From: Jannaschia helgolandensis
Lineage (GTDB): Bacteria; Pseudomonadota; Alphaproteobacteria; Rhodobacterales; Rhodobacteraceae
NCBI RefSeq assembly: GCF_900109285.1
Contig: NZ_FNZQ01000005.1
Location: 1 to 64,000, forward strand
Reading direction: 5' to 3'
Length of the DNA stretch: 64,000 nucleotides
Both the position numbers and the translations under genes were made by a program. How positions within the stretch are numbered: the stretch's first letter is position 1; every line of letters begins with the position of its first letter. Under the pieces are notes generated by a model that did no database searches, had not been told where the DNA came from, and was given only the letters and a program-made list of their open reading frames with translations. Shown here one piece after another: positions 26,653-35,171 of this stretch.

Positions 26653-26712
26653 CTCGGTCTCCTTGATTCTGCCTACATGCCGAAAACGATAGGACATGTT
26701 GCAGTGCGGGGA

Positions 26713-26726
26713 TTGATCTCGCTCAA
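26713..26726. promoter_or_regulatory. FNR/FixK-like box between phasin and kinase-like/ATPase genes
   Basis: TTGATCTCGCTCAA has one mismatch to TTGAT-N4-ATCAA. Its centre is 67.5 bp from the phasin start and 65.5 bp from the ATG at 26785, so it could serve both divergent genes. Confidence 0.6.
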
Positions 26727-26784
26727 GCCATGGTCCGGAAAAAACGCTTAGTATTGGCATGCATCTCTCCTGGTCGGCAGGCAA

Positions 26785-28386
26785 ATGGGTAAGAACAGGC
26801 AAAAAAGTCATGTCAAGACGAGCGGGTCCGCGGCTCAGGCAGAGGTCATTCGCTTTCTCGAGAGCGGAGCGGGTTTCGGAGGCAGCACGCAAAGGATCGA
26901 CACGCATGGTGCTATCATCTTCCTGACCGGAGATCGGGCTCTAAAAATCAAACGCGCCGTGAAGTACGACTACATGGATCTGTCGACCGTCGCAAAGCGT
27001 CATACCCTGCTTGATCGCGAACTCGAACTCAACAAGAGCACTGCGCCGTCAATCTACAGGAGCGTCATGCCGATTGTCCGTCGGAAAGACGGGACGCTCG
27101 CGTTGGACGGCCCCGGAGACGTGCTTGAATGGGTACTGGTGATGAACTGTTTCCCTGCAAAGGCAGAACTGGCACACATTGCCGACGATTGCGGAATTGA
27201 CGATGCTCTGGCCCTGAAAATAGGGGCTTCGATTGCCCGATATCACACGGCATCACCGGTCCGCAATCTGGACGGCGCAGCCCTGATTGAGGAAATAATC
27301 GACGAACTCGAACGTGTATTCCGCTCCATGGGCGAAGCAATCAATGTTGAAGCCTCCGATTTCATTGCGCGAAGCCGAAAGGTTTGGTCTGACCTGTCCG
27401 TGATTTTACACCAAAGGTCCAGAAACGGGCACATTCGGCGATGTCACGGCGATCTCCATCTGCGCAATATCGTTGTGATCGGCGGCGTCCCAACGCCTTT
27501 CGATGCCCTCGAATTCGATGAACGCCTAGGCACATGCGATACCCTTTACGATCTTGCGTTTCTGCTGATGGATCTCGACCACCGCGGAATGGGTCACCCG
27601 GCAAATCTGGTGCTGAATGCCTATTTCTCCGAAGCGTGCTCGGATTTGACCGATGCCGGTCTCTCGCTTCTGCCGTTATACCTCTCGATCCGGGCTGCAA
27701 TACGCACGATGGTAGATGTTCAGACCGCTGCCGTCGCGGCAGACGGAATCGAAATGATGGGCGAGGCACGCGCCTATCTGATGCAGGCCATGGATTATCT
27801 CGATCCGAAGCCGACTGTCCTCCTGGCGATCGGCGGTTATTCCGGCACCGGCAAATCTACGGTCGCGCGTGCCATCGCGCACAAGATCGGTGCAGCACCG
27901 GGCGCGATGCACATTCGCAGCGATGTCGCTCGCAAGACGCTTCTGCATCATGATCCACTCACCCACCTCGGCGCGGAAGGCTATACGCCCGAAGTGACGG
28001 CCCGAACTTATGACGCCATACGCCATCAGGCCCGTATTGTTCTTGAACAAGGTCATTCGGTGATCCTTGACGCCGTTCATGGAAATGCTGATGCGCGCCG
28101 GGCCGCCGAAGATATCGCGACAGATGCCGGATGCGATTTCGTCGGAATCTGGCTGGAATCGAAAACGGCTACACGGCTGGCGCGAATCTCAACGCGCGGA
28201 CCGGACGCGTCCGACGCGGATTCAACCGTTGTGATACGACAGGCCGGGGCGGATCCGGGCGCGATGCAATGGCATCGCATCGACACAGATCGATCCCTGG
28301 AGGAAGCCCTGTCAGCCGTTTCAATGACCCTGAATCCGCATAAGATAACTGATAAACAAACCCTTGGTGAATCTGATGTGGGGTAA
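26785..28386 (+). CDS. Bifunctional aminoglycoside-phosphotransferase-like/P-loop ATPase protein
   Basis: This 533-residue fusion has two parts. Residues ~20-345 resemble the APH/kinase fold (ALKIKRAVKYDYMDLST with the ATP Lys, RRCHGDLHLRNIVVIGG with the catalytic HGDLHxxN, FDALEFDERLGTCDTLYDL). Residues ~345-520 are an AAA_33-type P-loop domain (LLAIGGYSGTGKSTVARAIA, MHIRSDVARKTL). The architecture recurs in proteobacteria next to stress genes; the substrate is unknown and antibiotic resistance should not be assumed. Start and FNR-like box are 65.5 bp apart. The stop overlaps the start of the protease gene by 11 bp. Confidence 0.82.
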   Translation: MGKNRQKSHVKTSGSAAQAEVIRFLESGAGFGGSTQRIDTHGAIIFLTGDRALKIKRAVKYDYMDLSTVAKRHTLLDRELELNKSTAPSIYRSVMPIVRRKDGTLALDGPGDVLEWVLVMNCFPAKAELAHIADDCGIDDALALKIGASIARYHTASPVRNLDGAALIEEIIDELERVFRSMGEAINVEASDFIARSRKVWSDLSVILHQRSRNGHIRRCHGDLHLRNIVVIGGVPTPFDALEFDERLGTCDTLYDLAFLLMDLDHRGMGHPANLVLNAYFSEACSDLTDAGLSLLPLYLSIRAAIRTMVDVQTAAVAADGIEMMGEARAYLMQAMDYLDPKPTVLLAIGGYSGTGKSTVARAIAHKIGAAPGAMHIRSDVARKTLLHHDPLTHLGAEGYTPEVTARTYDAIRHQARIVLEQGHSVILDAVHGNADARRAAEDIATDAGCDFVGIWLESKTATRLARISTRGPDASDADSTVVIRQAGADPGAMQWHRIDTDRSLEEALSAVSMTLNPHKITDKQTLGESDVG

Positions 28387-29539
28387 TGCCATAAGGATTG
28401 CACGGATCCATGGTTTCGAGATCAAGGTCGATGCAAGTTGGCTTCTGATCGCCGCGCTGATCGTCTGGAGTCTTGCTACCGCCTACTTTCCGGTCGAATT
28501 CCCGGATGCCCGGACTCCGGCGCTTCTTGTCATGGCCGTGGCGGCGATGCTGGGACTTTTCGGGTCATTGATCGTGCACGAATTGGCGCATGCCATCGTC
28601 GCGCGACGCTTTGGCCTTCGCATTTCAGGCATCACCCTGTTTCTTTTCGGAGGTGTCGCAGAACTCCAGTCGGAGCCGGTGAGCGGAGCGACCGAATTCT
28701 GGATCGCCATCGCCGGGCCGTTTGCCAGTTTCTGCCTCGCACTCGGATTCTGGTTCAGCGCTCTGGTCTCAGACATCATCGGGCTGCCGGCCGCTGCGCT
28801 CTCGATCTTCGGCTACCTGGCCGTAATCAACCTTGTCCTTGCCCTGTTCAATCTTCTGCCTGCGTTTCCGATGGATGGGGGTCGGGTGCTGCGCGCCTGG
28901 CTCTGGACGCGATCGGGCGATCTGGTGATGTCCACCAGACATGCAGTTACCGTTTCGAACGTGATCGCCTATGGGGTGATAGCGCTGGGTCTTTACGCCG
29001 TTTTCTCCGGTGCATTGGCTGCAGGGCTCTGGCCGATCCTGATCGGACTGTTCCTGTTGGCGACATCGCGCGCGTCCCTTGCCCGGCTGGAGACGGAGGT
29101 TGCGTTCGACGGGCGGACTGTCGCGACCTTCATGACGCGCGATCCATGGACGGCACGCGTGGATCAATCGCTGTCGGACCTGGTGAATAATGTGTTCCTG
29201 GAACACGCCATCACATTCGCACCCGTTTTGGAGAACGGGACCCTGCTGGGGTATGTCGATACCCAGATTGTCCGCAAGATCGACCGCGAACACTGGACGA
29301 CAGTGATGGTTGAAGATGTGATCGAGAACGTGAATAACGATAATTCTGTTTTCTGTGACATGACTGGCCTCGACCTTATGGCGCGGATCATGAAAACAGG
29401 TCGGAGAAAATTCCTTGTTGTCGATGCAGAAAGGCTGGCCGGTGTGATCACTCTCACAGATGTTTTAGCGGTCATTAACGTATCGCGAGAGGTTGGGCCT
29501 GCGCCCCACCAATCGTATAGTCGAACTGCCCCGGAATGA
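28376..29539 (+). CDS. Site-2 protease family (M50) metalloprotease with CBS domains
   Basis: This 387-residue membrane protein has about six TM segments. The zinc site is LIVHELAHAIVARRFGL (HExxH) with NLLPAFPMDGGRVLRAW providing the Asp, and there is a C-terminal CBS pair (VATFMTRDPWTARVDQSLSD; MARIMKTGRRKFLVVDAERL). Such enzymes cleave substrates within the membrane; CBS domains usually sense adenosine nucleotides. It overlaps the upstream kinase-like gene and is probably co-transcribed. I start at the ATG at 28376; a GTG at 28364 is in frame. Confidence 0.87.
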   Translation: MWGNAIRIARIHGFEIKVDASWLLIAALIVWSLATAYFPVEFPDARTPALLVMAVAAMLGLFGSLIVHELAHAIVARRFGLRISGITLFLFGGVAELQSEPVSGATEFWIAIAGPFASFCLALGFWFSALVSDIIGLPAAALSIFGYLAVINLVLALFNLLPAFPMDGGRVLRAWLWTRSGDLVMSTRHAVTVSNVIAYGVIALGLYAVFSGALAAGLWPILIGLFLLATSRASLARLETEVAFDGRTVATFMTRDPWTARVDQSLSDLVNNVFLEHAITFAPVLENGTLLGYVDTQIVRKIDREHWTTVMVEDVIENVNNDNSVFCDMTGLDLMARIMKTGRRKFLVVDAERLAGVITLTDVLAVINVSREVGPAPHQSYSRTAPE

Positions 29540-29579
29540 GCTCAGGCGCTTTTCATCTAATTGATTCAGAGTGTTGACT

Positions 29580-31112
29580 ATGGATATTGCCGATGATCGC
29601 GCCGTCCTTTTCGCGATTTTCGATGCCGCGGTCGATGCGATCCTCGTGTCGGACCATGACGGCACCATATTGCGCGTCAACAAGGCAACCGCCCTGCTCT
29701 TCGGCAGGTCCGTAGACGATCTCATGGGACAAAACGTCCGCATTCTGATGCCTGACGACATGGCAGTACGTCACGACGGATTCCTGCACCATCATCTCGA
29801 GACGGGCGAGAAGCGCATCATAGGGATCGGGCGAGACGTCGAGGGTCTGCGCGCAAACGGAACCGTCTTTCCACTGCATCTATCGGTCGGCCGCGCGGAC
29901 ATCGACGGCGAAGTCCTGTTTGTAGCGATTTTACATGACCGATCACATCGGCAAGCCGCCGAAGAGGCTGCGGCCCGATCTCAACGAATGGATGCGATCG
30001 GACAGATGACCGGAGGCATCGCCCACGACTTCAACAATTTGCTTACGGTGGTTGTCGGCAATCTGGAACTCTTGGAGATGTCCGGGCCTGCCGCACAAAG
30101 CCGTGCGTTGATTTCCGACGCGCTGGAGGCCGCGGAACTGGGGGCAGACCTCACCTCCCGGCTTATGGCTTTCGCCCGCAAAAGCAGCCTGAAGTCCGAG
30201 GTCATCGTCCTGAACGATCTGGTCGAACAATCCCTGGCCATGTTGAATCGAACCATCGGCGCACACATTTCGATCGACGCTGTTTTTGCCGAAAACGCCT
30301 GGCCTACGCGTGCGGATGCGACCCAACTTCAGACGGCCGTCCTTAATCTTGCGCTCAATGCACAGGACGCCATGCCCGGCGGTGGGAAAATCCTTGTCGA
30401 GACGCGCAATGTCGAACTGGACGATCGCTACATCGCGCAGGAGATCGGGGTCGAACCCGGAAAATACGTCCGGCTTTCAGTCAGCGATACGGGTGAAGGA
30501 ATGTCGGCCGAAACGCGCAACCGGGCGATGGAGCCATTCTATACGACAAAGCCGGTTGGCCAGGGCACTGGGCTTGGACTTTCAATGGTCTATGGCTTCA
30601 TCAAACAGTCGGAAGGTCACATCGCCATCTACAGCGAGATCGGAGAAGGAACGACAATCAGCCTCTATTTCCCTGCGATGGTGGATGAAACAGAGACCGG
30701 GAACGCCGTCGAGGAAAACCAGGATGGGCTATCGCGCTTTGGCGCGGAGAGGCTTGTTCTCGTGGTCGAGGACGATCCCCGCGTGATGCGACTGTCGCAG
30801 ACCCGTCTGATGGCCTTCGGATTTCGGTGCATTACCGCAACGACCGGCGATGCTGCATGGAGCATCCTGAAAGACCGAGACGATATCTCCGTCGTGTTCA
30901 CAGACCTGGTCATGCCCGGCAGGATGTCGGGTCACGATCTTGCCCGGAAGATCGCCGAAGACAAGCCCGGAGTGCGCGTTCTTATGACCTCCGGCTTCTC
31001 CGAAAGCGTCCTGCGCGGCGGCAGGATAGAGGCTGAATTCGCGATTTTGCGCAAACCTTACCGGCAAGCCGATCTGGCGCTCGCCCTTCAGACCGTGCTC
31101 GAAGACCGGTAA
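29580..31112 (+). CDS. FixL-like PAS hybrid histidine kinase
   Basis: This 510-residue soluble hybrid kinase has a PAS domain (1-125), a HisKA domain with His149 in GGIAHDFNNLLTVVVGN, HATPase (DTGEGMSAETRNRAMEPFYT, GQGTGLGLSMVYGFI) and a C-terminal receiver (LVLVVEDDPRVMRL, Asp in VFTDLVMPG). The PAS region NVRILMPDDMAVRHDGFLHH then ETGEKRIIGIGRDVEG closely follows FixL around its heme ligand, and His65 aligns with that ligand. Heme binding and O2 sensing are therefore likely but inferred. There is no TM segment, which is known for some FixL proteins. It ends 25 bp inside the convergent regulator gene. Confidence 0.88.
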   Translation: MDIADDRAVLFAIFDAAVDAILVSDHDGTILRVNKATALLFGRSVDDLMGQNVRILMPDDMAVRHDGFLHHHLETGEKRIIGIGRDVEGLRANGTVFPLHLSVGRADIDGEVLFVAILHDRSHRQAAEEAAARSQRMDAIGQMTGGIAHDFNNLLTVVVGNLELLEMSGPAAQSRALISDALEAAELGADLTSRLMAFARKSSLKSEVIVLNDLVEQSLAMLNRTIGAHISIDAVFAENAWPTRADATQLQTAVLNLALNAQDAMPGGGKILVETRNVELDDRYIAQEIGVEPGKYVRLSVSDTGEGMSAETRNRAMEPFYTTKPVGQGTGLGLSMVYGFIKQSEGHIAIYSEIGEGTTISLYFPAMVDETETGNAVEENQDGLSRFGAERLVLVVEDDPRVMRLSQTRLMAFGFRCITATTGDAAWSILKDRDDISVVFTDLVMPGRMSGHDLARKIAEDKPGVRVLMTSGFSESVLRGGRIEAEFAILRKPYRQADLALALQTVLEDR

Positions 31113-31846
31113 TCCTGTTCGACTGCTATTTCGGTCAACATGTATCCAATGCCCCGGACTGTCTTTATCAGCGTCGGACGAGAGGGATCACGCTCGATCT
31201 TCTTGCGAAGGCGAGCCACCTGATTGTCGATCGTGCGGTCCAGAGGCGCCCATTCCGTCCCATCGATAAGATCCATCAGGCGATCGCGCGACAGGGGGCG
31301 CTTGGCATTGGCCACGAAGGCCGCCAGAAGTTTGAAGTCGGCTGTCGTCAGATTGCAGTCTTTACCATCTCGGTCGGTCAGCTGCATTCGATTAATATCA
31401 AGCTTTAACCCATCAAGATCGTGCAGCAGGTCTGTTGGCGGACTTGCGTCAACGGGTTCCGCGCGGCTTGCACCCCGCATCTTACTCCGACGCAATACGG
31501 CGTGCACACGGGCAAGAACCTCGCGTACGTGAAAGGGTTTCGTCAGATAATCGTCGGCGCCGAGTTCAAGACCAACCACGCGATCGATCACATCGTCCTT
31601 TCCGGTCACCATGATGATCGGCACATCATGGGTGCGGCGAATGTCCCGCGCGATATCCAGTCCGTCTTCGGTTCCCAAATTCAGATCCAGGGTCACAAGA
31701 TCGGGGGGGGCATCCGAAAATGCCTCCCGCACACCGTTGCCGTCTGATGCTTCTTCCACGACGTATCCGGCCCCTTCCAGACAGCGTCTAAGGAGTGTGC
31801 GAATTTTCTGATCGTCTTCAACGACGAGAATGGTCTTGTCGGCCAT
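31088..31846 (-). CDS. OmpR-family response regulator
   Basis: This 252-residue regulator has a receiver (ILVVEDDQKIRTLL, Asp54 in LVTLDLNLGTEDG, TKPF Lys) and a winged helix (TTADFKLLAAFVANAKRPLS, RTIDNQVARLRKKIERDPSR, TVRGIGYML). The ATG at 31846 was chosen over the open frame to 32002 because MADKTILVVEDD is the standard start. It is convergent with the hybrid kinase and divergent from the Crp/Fnr gene. Whether it is the kinase's partner is not shown; an OmpR-type rather than FixJ-type output would be unusual for FixL. Confidence 0.88.
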   Translation of the reverse strand: MADKTILVVEDDQKIRTLLRRCLEGAGYVVEEASDGNGVREAFSDAPPDLVTLDLNLGTEDGLDIARDIRRTHDVPIIMVTGKDDVIDRVVGLELGADDYLTKPFHVREVLARVHAVLRRSKMRGASRAEPVDASPPTDLLHDLDGLKLDINRMQLTDRDGKDCNLTTADFKLLAAFVANAKRPLSRDRLMDLIDGTEWAPLDRTIDNQVARLRKKIERDPSRPTLIKTVRGIGYMLTEIAVEQDYRSSSTV

Positions 31847-31922
31847 GGCAATGATCCGGCGGAACGACCCATGAAATAACGATAAATACAGGTGTGGCCA
31901 GCCGCAACACGCTAATCGGCGG

Positions 31923-31950
31923 AAAGATACAAACCGATACAAACCGATAC
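31923..31950. repeat. Short tandem repeat GATACAAACC
   Basis: The 10-bp unit GATACAAACC occurs at 31926-31935 and 31936-31945, followed by a partial third copy, in the intergenic region between the divergent OmpR regulator and the Crp/Fnr gene. One turn of the helix per unit suggests a possible regulator-binding array. There is no other evidence. Confidence 0.45.
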
Positions 31951-32017
31951 TGCCGCGCGTGTCTGACTGCGACACATCATTGGGATGGTGCCTGCGAACC
32001 AAACCGGAGAGCGCAGC

Positions 32018-32698
32018 ATGTACGTAACACTTTCAGCCGAACCGATGTCTTTCCACACGCCATCGGTTATTCAACCGCCTTGCACGCAATCGAAGCCGCT
32101 TGTGCAACGGCAATTCAAGTCCGGTGCATATCTTTATCACGAAGGCGATGACGCCACCAATCTTTACGAGGTCGTGTCGGGTGTCCTTCGCCTGACCCGT
32201 GTCCTTGAAAACGGCAAACGGCAAGTCATCGCGTTCGGACTGCCTGGCGATATCGTCGGCTTCCCGAACGGGACACGACACCACACCGATTGCGATGTGC
32301 TCTCCTCCGCCGAGATCGTCATCTACAAGCGCCGCGTTTTCGAAGCGGGCGAAAGCGATCCGGAAACGCATCAGCGCCTTCTGCGCGCCGCGCTCCGCGA
32401 GATCAGCGCGATGCAGGACCACGTCATGATGCTCGCACGCAAATCGGCGATGGAGAAGATCGCATCGTTCCTTCTTGTCCTGTCGCAGCGGACGGGCGCT
32501 CCCATCGGCAACTATGCGACGTTCTCCCTGCCGATGAGCCGTGCAGACATCGCGGATTTCCTTGGCCTGACGATCGAAACCGTCAGCCGTACGTTTACCA
32601 TATTGCGCAAGTCGAAGACGATCGCCCTCGGCACGCCGCAGACGGTTCTTGTCCTCGACCTGGATGCCCTCATCGACGCATCTCAGGCCGACACCTGA
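32018..32698 (+). CDS. Crp/Fnr-family transcriptional regulator (FixK-like)
   Basis: This 226-residue regulator has a cNMP-type beta-barrel (FKSGAYLYHEGDDATNLYEV, GFPNGTRHH) and a C-terminal HTH (MSRADIADFLGLTIETVSRT). The recognition helix ETVSRTFTIL keeps the E-x-x-S-R residues that read TTGAT in FNR/FixK proteins. Only two Cys are present (PPCTQ, TDCDV), so the four-Cys [4Fe-4S] ligand set of FNR/FnrL is absent; it is more FixK-like and oxygen-blind itself. It sits amid eight TTGAT-N4-ATCAA-like sites and is the natural candidate to bind them. The ATG at 32018 lies close after GGAGAGCG. Confidence 0.88.
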   Translation: MYVTLSAEPMSFHTPSVIQPPCTQSKPLVQRQFKSGAYLYHEGDDATNLYEVVSGVLRLTRVLENGKRQVIAFGLPGDIVGFPNGTRHHTDCDVLSSAEIVIYKRRVFEAGESDPETHQRLLRAALREISAMQDHVMMLARKSAMEKIASFLLVLSQRTGAPIGNYATFSLPMSRADIADFLGLTIETVSRTFTILRKSKTIALGTPQTVLVLDLDALIDASQADT

Positions 32699-32708
32699 CG
32701 AGGTCGCG

Positions 32709-33134
32709 CTAGTAGCTACCGTCTTCCAGAAGATGATCGTGACCAAGTTCCTCAAGGCCGCTGGCGATTTCGTCGGCGGCCATAGGGTGAGAAAGCAGAT
32801 AGCGGGACGCCGGCGCGTCCGCGCGTTGCATAGCCAGCGCCAGGGCCTCCGGCCACTCGTCGCTGTCGAAGTCACCGCGCCCGACCCACATCAACGCAAC
32901 AAGCTCCTGTTGATGATCGGGGTCCAGCCCATCGATCTCTGCGACCAGTTCCTCCCGGACAGCGCAGGTATCCACCTCTTCCTTGAGCGTAATGTGGTGT
33001 TCACCGTACAAAGCATTGTCGCGGGCATCTCGCGGCGTGTCCGCATCCCCAAGGCTTGCCGCCCGCAATTTGAACAACAGTCGCCGCAGATATCCCGGCT
33101 CAATTGTCAGGATATTGATATTTTCCGGTTCCAT
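32709..33134 (-). CDS. DUF3775 family protein
   Basis: This 141-residue acidic protein ends DGLDPDHQQELVALMWVGRG then DFDSDEWPEALALAMQ and YLLSHPMAADEIASGLEELG, the DUF3775 pattern. The function is unknown; members often lie next to DUF2267 and stress genes. It is the third gene of a minus-strand operon with the polymer-forming-like membrane protein and the DUF2267 gene (12-bp gap). It is convergent with the Crp/Fnr gene 10 bp away. The ATG at 33134 follows AAAGGATG. Confidence 0.75.
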   Translation of the reverse strand: MEPENINILTIEPGYLRRLLFKLRAASLGDADTPRDARDNALYGEHHITLKEEVDTCAVREELVAEIDGLDPDHQQELVALMWVGRGDFDSDEWPEALALAMQRADAPASRYLLSHPMAADEIASGLEELGHDHLLEDGSY

Positions 33135-33146
33135 CGTCGCATCCTT

Positions 33147-33575
33147 TCAATCTGGCCACATGTCGCGGATCGCTTGCGGCAACCCCGCTTTGACGTCCCG
33201 GATCTCGCCTTCCGAAATCCTGTTGTCCAAGGTGCGGAACACAGCTTCGATGTCACGTGGGCCGCGCCAGTCGAGGACAGCCTCAACCTGTTTCTCGATG
33301 GCGGTCACGAAGTGCTCCGCCTTCCGGTCACGCACTGGCGTATGCGCCGGTTGCCAACCTTCAAAGAACATTCCGCGGATCAAAAGGGGCATCTGCGCAG
33401 ACAGTTGCGCGGTCTCCTCGTGCCCCAGGTGATCGCGGAGCTGGACCAGTGTCACGCGCAGCAGGCGCATCGCATCCCGGCTGCTGCTCCAGCCCAGCCT
33501 GTCCCGCACCTCGTTGATCCATTCGTGGGTCAGTTGCACGGTATGATCGATCACTTCCAGTCCCTGCGCAGACAT
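33147..33575 (-). CDS. DUF2267 family protein
   Basis: This 142-residue protein has the DUF2267 pattern: THEWINEVRDRLGWSSSRDA, MRLLRVTLVQLRDHLGHEET and AQLSAQMPLLIRGMFFEGWQ, then DIEAVFRTLDNRISEGEIRD. The family is often induced by stress or low oxygen; its biochemical function is unknown. The ATG at 33575 starts 4 bp after the upstream stop, so translation is likely coupled. It is the middle gene of a three-gene operon downstream of a perfect FNR-type box. Confidence 0.8.
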   Translation of the reverse strand: MSAQGLEVIDHTVQLTHEWINEVRDRLGWSSSRDAMRLLRVTLVQLRDHLGHEETAQLSAQMPLLIRGMFFEGWQPAHTPVRDRKAEHFVTAIEKQVEAVLDWRGPRDIEAVFRTLDNRISEGEIRDVKAGLPQAIRDMWPD

Positions 33576-33579
33576 GGCT

Positions 33580-34779
33580 TTACTCCTGTTCCGGGTTGCG
33601 TTGAATTGGCTGCATGTCGACATCGAGCGCAGGGTCAATATTGCCGACCATCCGTTCGAACAGTGCCGTCGCTATTCCGCCGATCCCCAGCAGGACCAAG
33701 GCGAAATTCGCCATCCAGCCGAGCACCGGGATGTAATTCAGCAGCGCTATGAAGCTTACGCCGATCACGAGAGCCAGCAGTCGCATCCAGATCACCGGAT
33801 TCTCGGCGGTTCCAAAGGCTCGAAGAACGCGCATGGCAAGGACGTAGGCACCGAGGATATATCCCAGGATCCAGACAAGCAGGATTGCCAGCAGGACGAT
33901 CGGCACGAGCGGGACACCTAGTATGGTCATCGCACTGACAGGCACCAACCCGAAGAGCATCGACAGGCCGATCACTCCGGTCAGCAAGGCCATGCCGGGT
34001 CGTGCATCGATGCTTCGGCGCAGCCGCCGGACCTGCACCGGAGCGAGGGTGAGAAACAGCGCACCGATCACGACGAAGAAACCGAGCGTGACCAGAAATC
34101 CGCCGAATACCGTCAGGAACGTTGGACCGCGCGGCATCTCCCAGCCTTCCCACATCTCGTAGGCATTGTTGAAAATCTCGCTGCGCTGGAAAGGCTCATA
34201 TACAATCCGGTCTGCCGATAGAACGAAGTCGGGGATATCGATGCGCTCTGGTGTCGAATATGTCAGTTTGCCGCCGATGCGGGCATCCGGACCGAACGTG
34301 AGCGTCTCCGCCCCGAGCAGGACATCCCCGGCGACTTCGGAATTGAGGGTGATCTTGCCGCCGACCGCTGCCAGCGCGCCCCGTATCGGACCATTGATCG
34401 TGATCCTTGCACCCGCCAGACGTGCGTTGCCCGCAACCTCCGCGCCCGGACCGGTCACGACGCTGAACCCCGTTGCCGTCAGATCACCGCCTACCGTGCC
34501 TCTCAGACCGACGGAAAAACCGGCCCCATAGAGATCGCCGCCGGTCGTCGCATCCACCCCGACCGCAAAACCGGCCGCGTGACCGTCCTGCGCGATCATA
34601 CCGTCCAGGGTCACGGTAAAGCCGGTCGCCAGAACGTCCCGGTCCGCCTGCAACTGCGCAGCCGAGTCTCCGCTTCTCAGAATGTCGCCGCCGATCTGGC
34701 GATCCGGGGTCTCCGCCGCTCCTGGGCTGGACAGAACAGCCAGCACAGCGGCGAGCATTGCACCCTTTATCCCGATCAT
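33580..34779 (-). CDS. Membrane protein with bactofilin-like polymer-forming region
   Basis: This 399-residue protein has a signal peptide (MLAAVLAVLSSPGAAE), then a beta-helical repeat-like stretch rich in G-D/G-A-G turns (VLATGFTVTLDGMIAQDGHA, GGDLYGAGFSVGLRGTVGGD, GNARLAGARITINGPIRGAL), as in polymer-forming proteins. Four or five C-terminal TM helices follow (FLTVFGGFLVTLGFFVVIGA and onward). The function is unknown; the layout suggests an envelope-scaffold protein on the periplasmic side. The ATG at 34779 follows GGAGAG. A perfect TTGAT-N4-ATCAA box is centred 67.5 bp upstream, so low-oxygen control is likely. Confidence 0.75.
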   Translation of the reverse strand: MIGIKGAMLAAVLAVLSSPGAAETPDRQIGGDILRSGDSAAQLQADRDVLATGFTVTLDGMIAQDGHAAGFAVGVDATTGGDLYGAGFSVGLRGTVGGDLTATGFSVVTGPGAEVAGNARLAGARITINGPIRGALAAVGGKITLNSEVAGDVLLGAETLTFGPDARIGGKLTYSTPERIDIPDFVLSADRIVYEPFQRSEIFNNAYEMWEGWEMPRGPTFLTVFGGFLVTLGFFVVIGALFLTLAPVQVRRLRRSIDARPGMALLTGVIGLSMLFGLVPVSAMTILGVPLVPIVLLAILLVWILGYILGAYVLAMRVLRAFGTAENPVIWMRLLALVIGVSFIALLNYIPVLGWMANFALVLLGIGGIATALFERMVGNIDPALDVDMQPIQRNPEQE

Positions 34780-34839
34780 CACATCTCTCCTCGGACCGAT
34801 TTGTCCAGGGAAGGATGCGCACCGAAACACGCAAGCCGG

Positions 34840-34853
34840 TTGATCGCGATCAA
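34840..34853. promoter_or_regulatory. FNR/FixK-type box, perfect palindrome
   Basis: TTGATCGCGATCAA is an exact match and is flanked by CCGG on both sides, giving a 22-bp perfect palindrome (34836-34857). Its centre is 67.5 bp from the start of the minus-strand operon and 325 bp from the plus-strand stress-protein gene. Confidence 0.8.
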
Positions 34854-34857
34854 CCGG

Positions 34858-35171
34858 AGATGGGGAAGGCGATGTTAGGACCAGTCATGTCACACAAGGG
34901 CAGACAACCTGACGTGAGGCATGGAAATCCGGAGGCATCGACCTCGGGCGAGACGCTGATCGAGATAGGCCGGAGGAGTGACATGCGCGAGGATCGCAAC
35001 CTTGATTGCAATAATTTCAAATCCGGCGGTGCCAATCCTCGCAGGTCTGCCCGCAGGGTTCAGGGTCCGCGTATCGGATCGACACCATCACTCCCAGACA
35101 TCGGGCACAGGTCACGCACGGACGCGTTTCGTGTCTGACGTCGCGCAGCCCATCCAGCAAAGGAGGACATC
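34858..35171. other. Intergenic stretch before the universal stress protein gene
   Basis: An open plus-strand frame covers most of it, but codon pattern and composition do not look coding and no family is recognisable. It may be a long 5' leader of the stress-protein gene. A ribosome binding site AAAGGAGGA lies just before 35172. I see no second FNR-type box. Confidence 0.45.

Noticed and set aside
26785-28386. Aminoglycoside resistance gene
   Set aside because: The APH-like fold is shared by many kinases, and the fusion to a P-loop ATPase and the stress-island setting argue against an antibiotic substrate.
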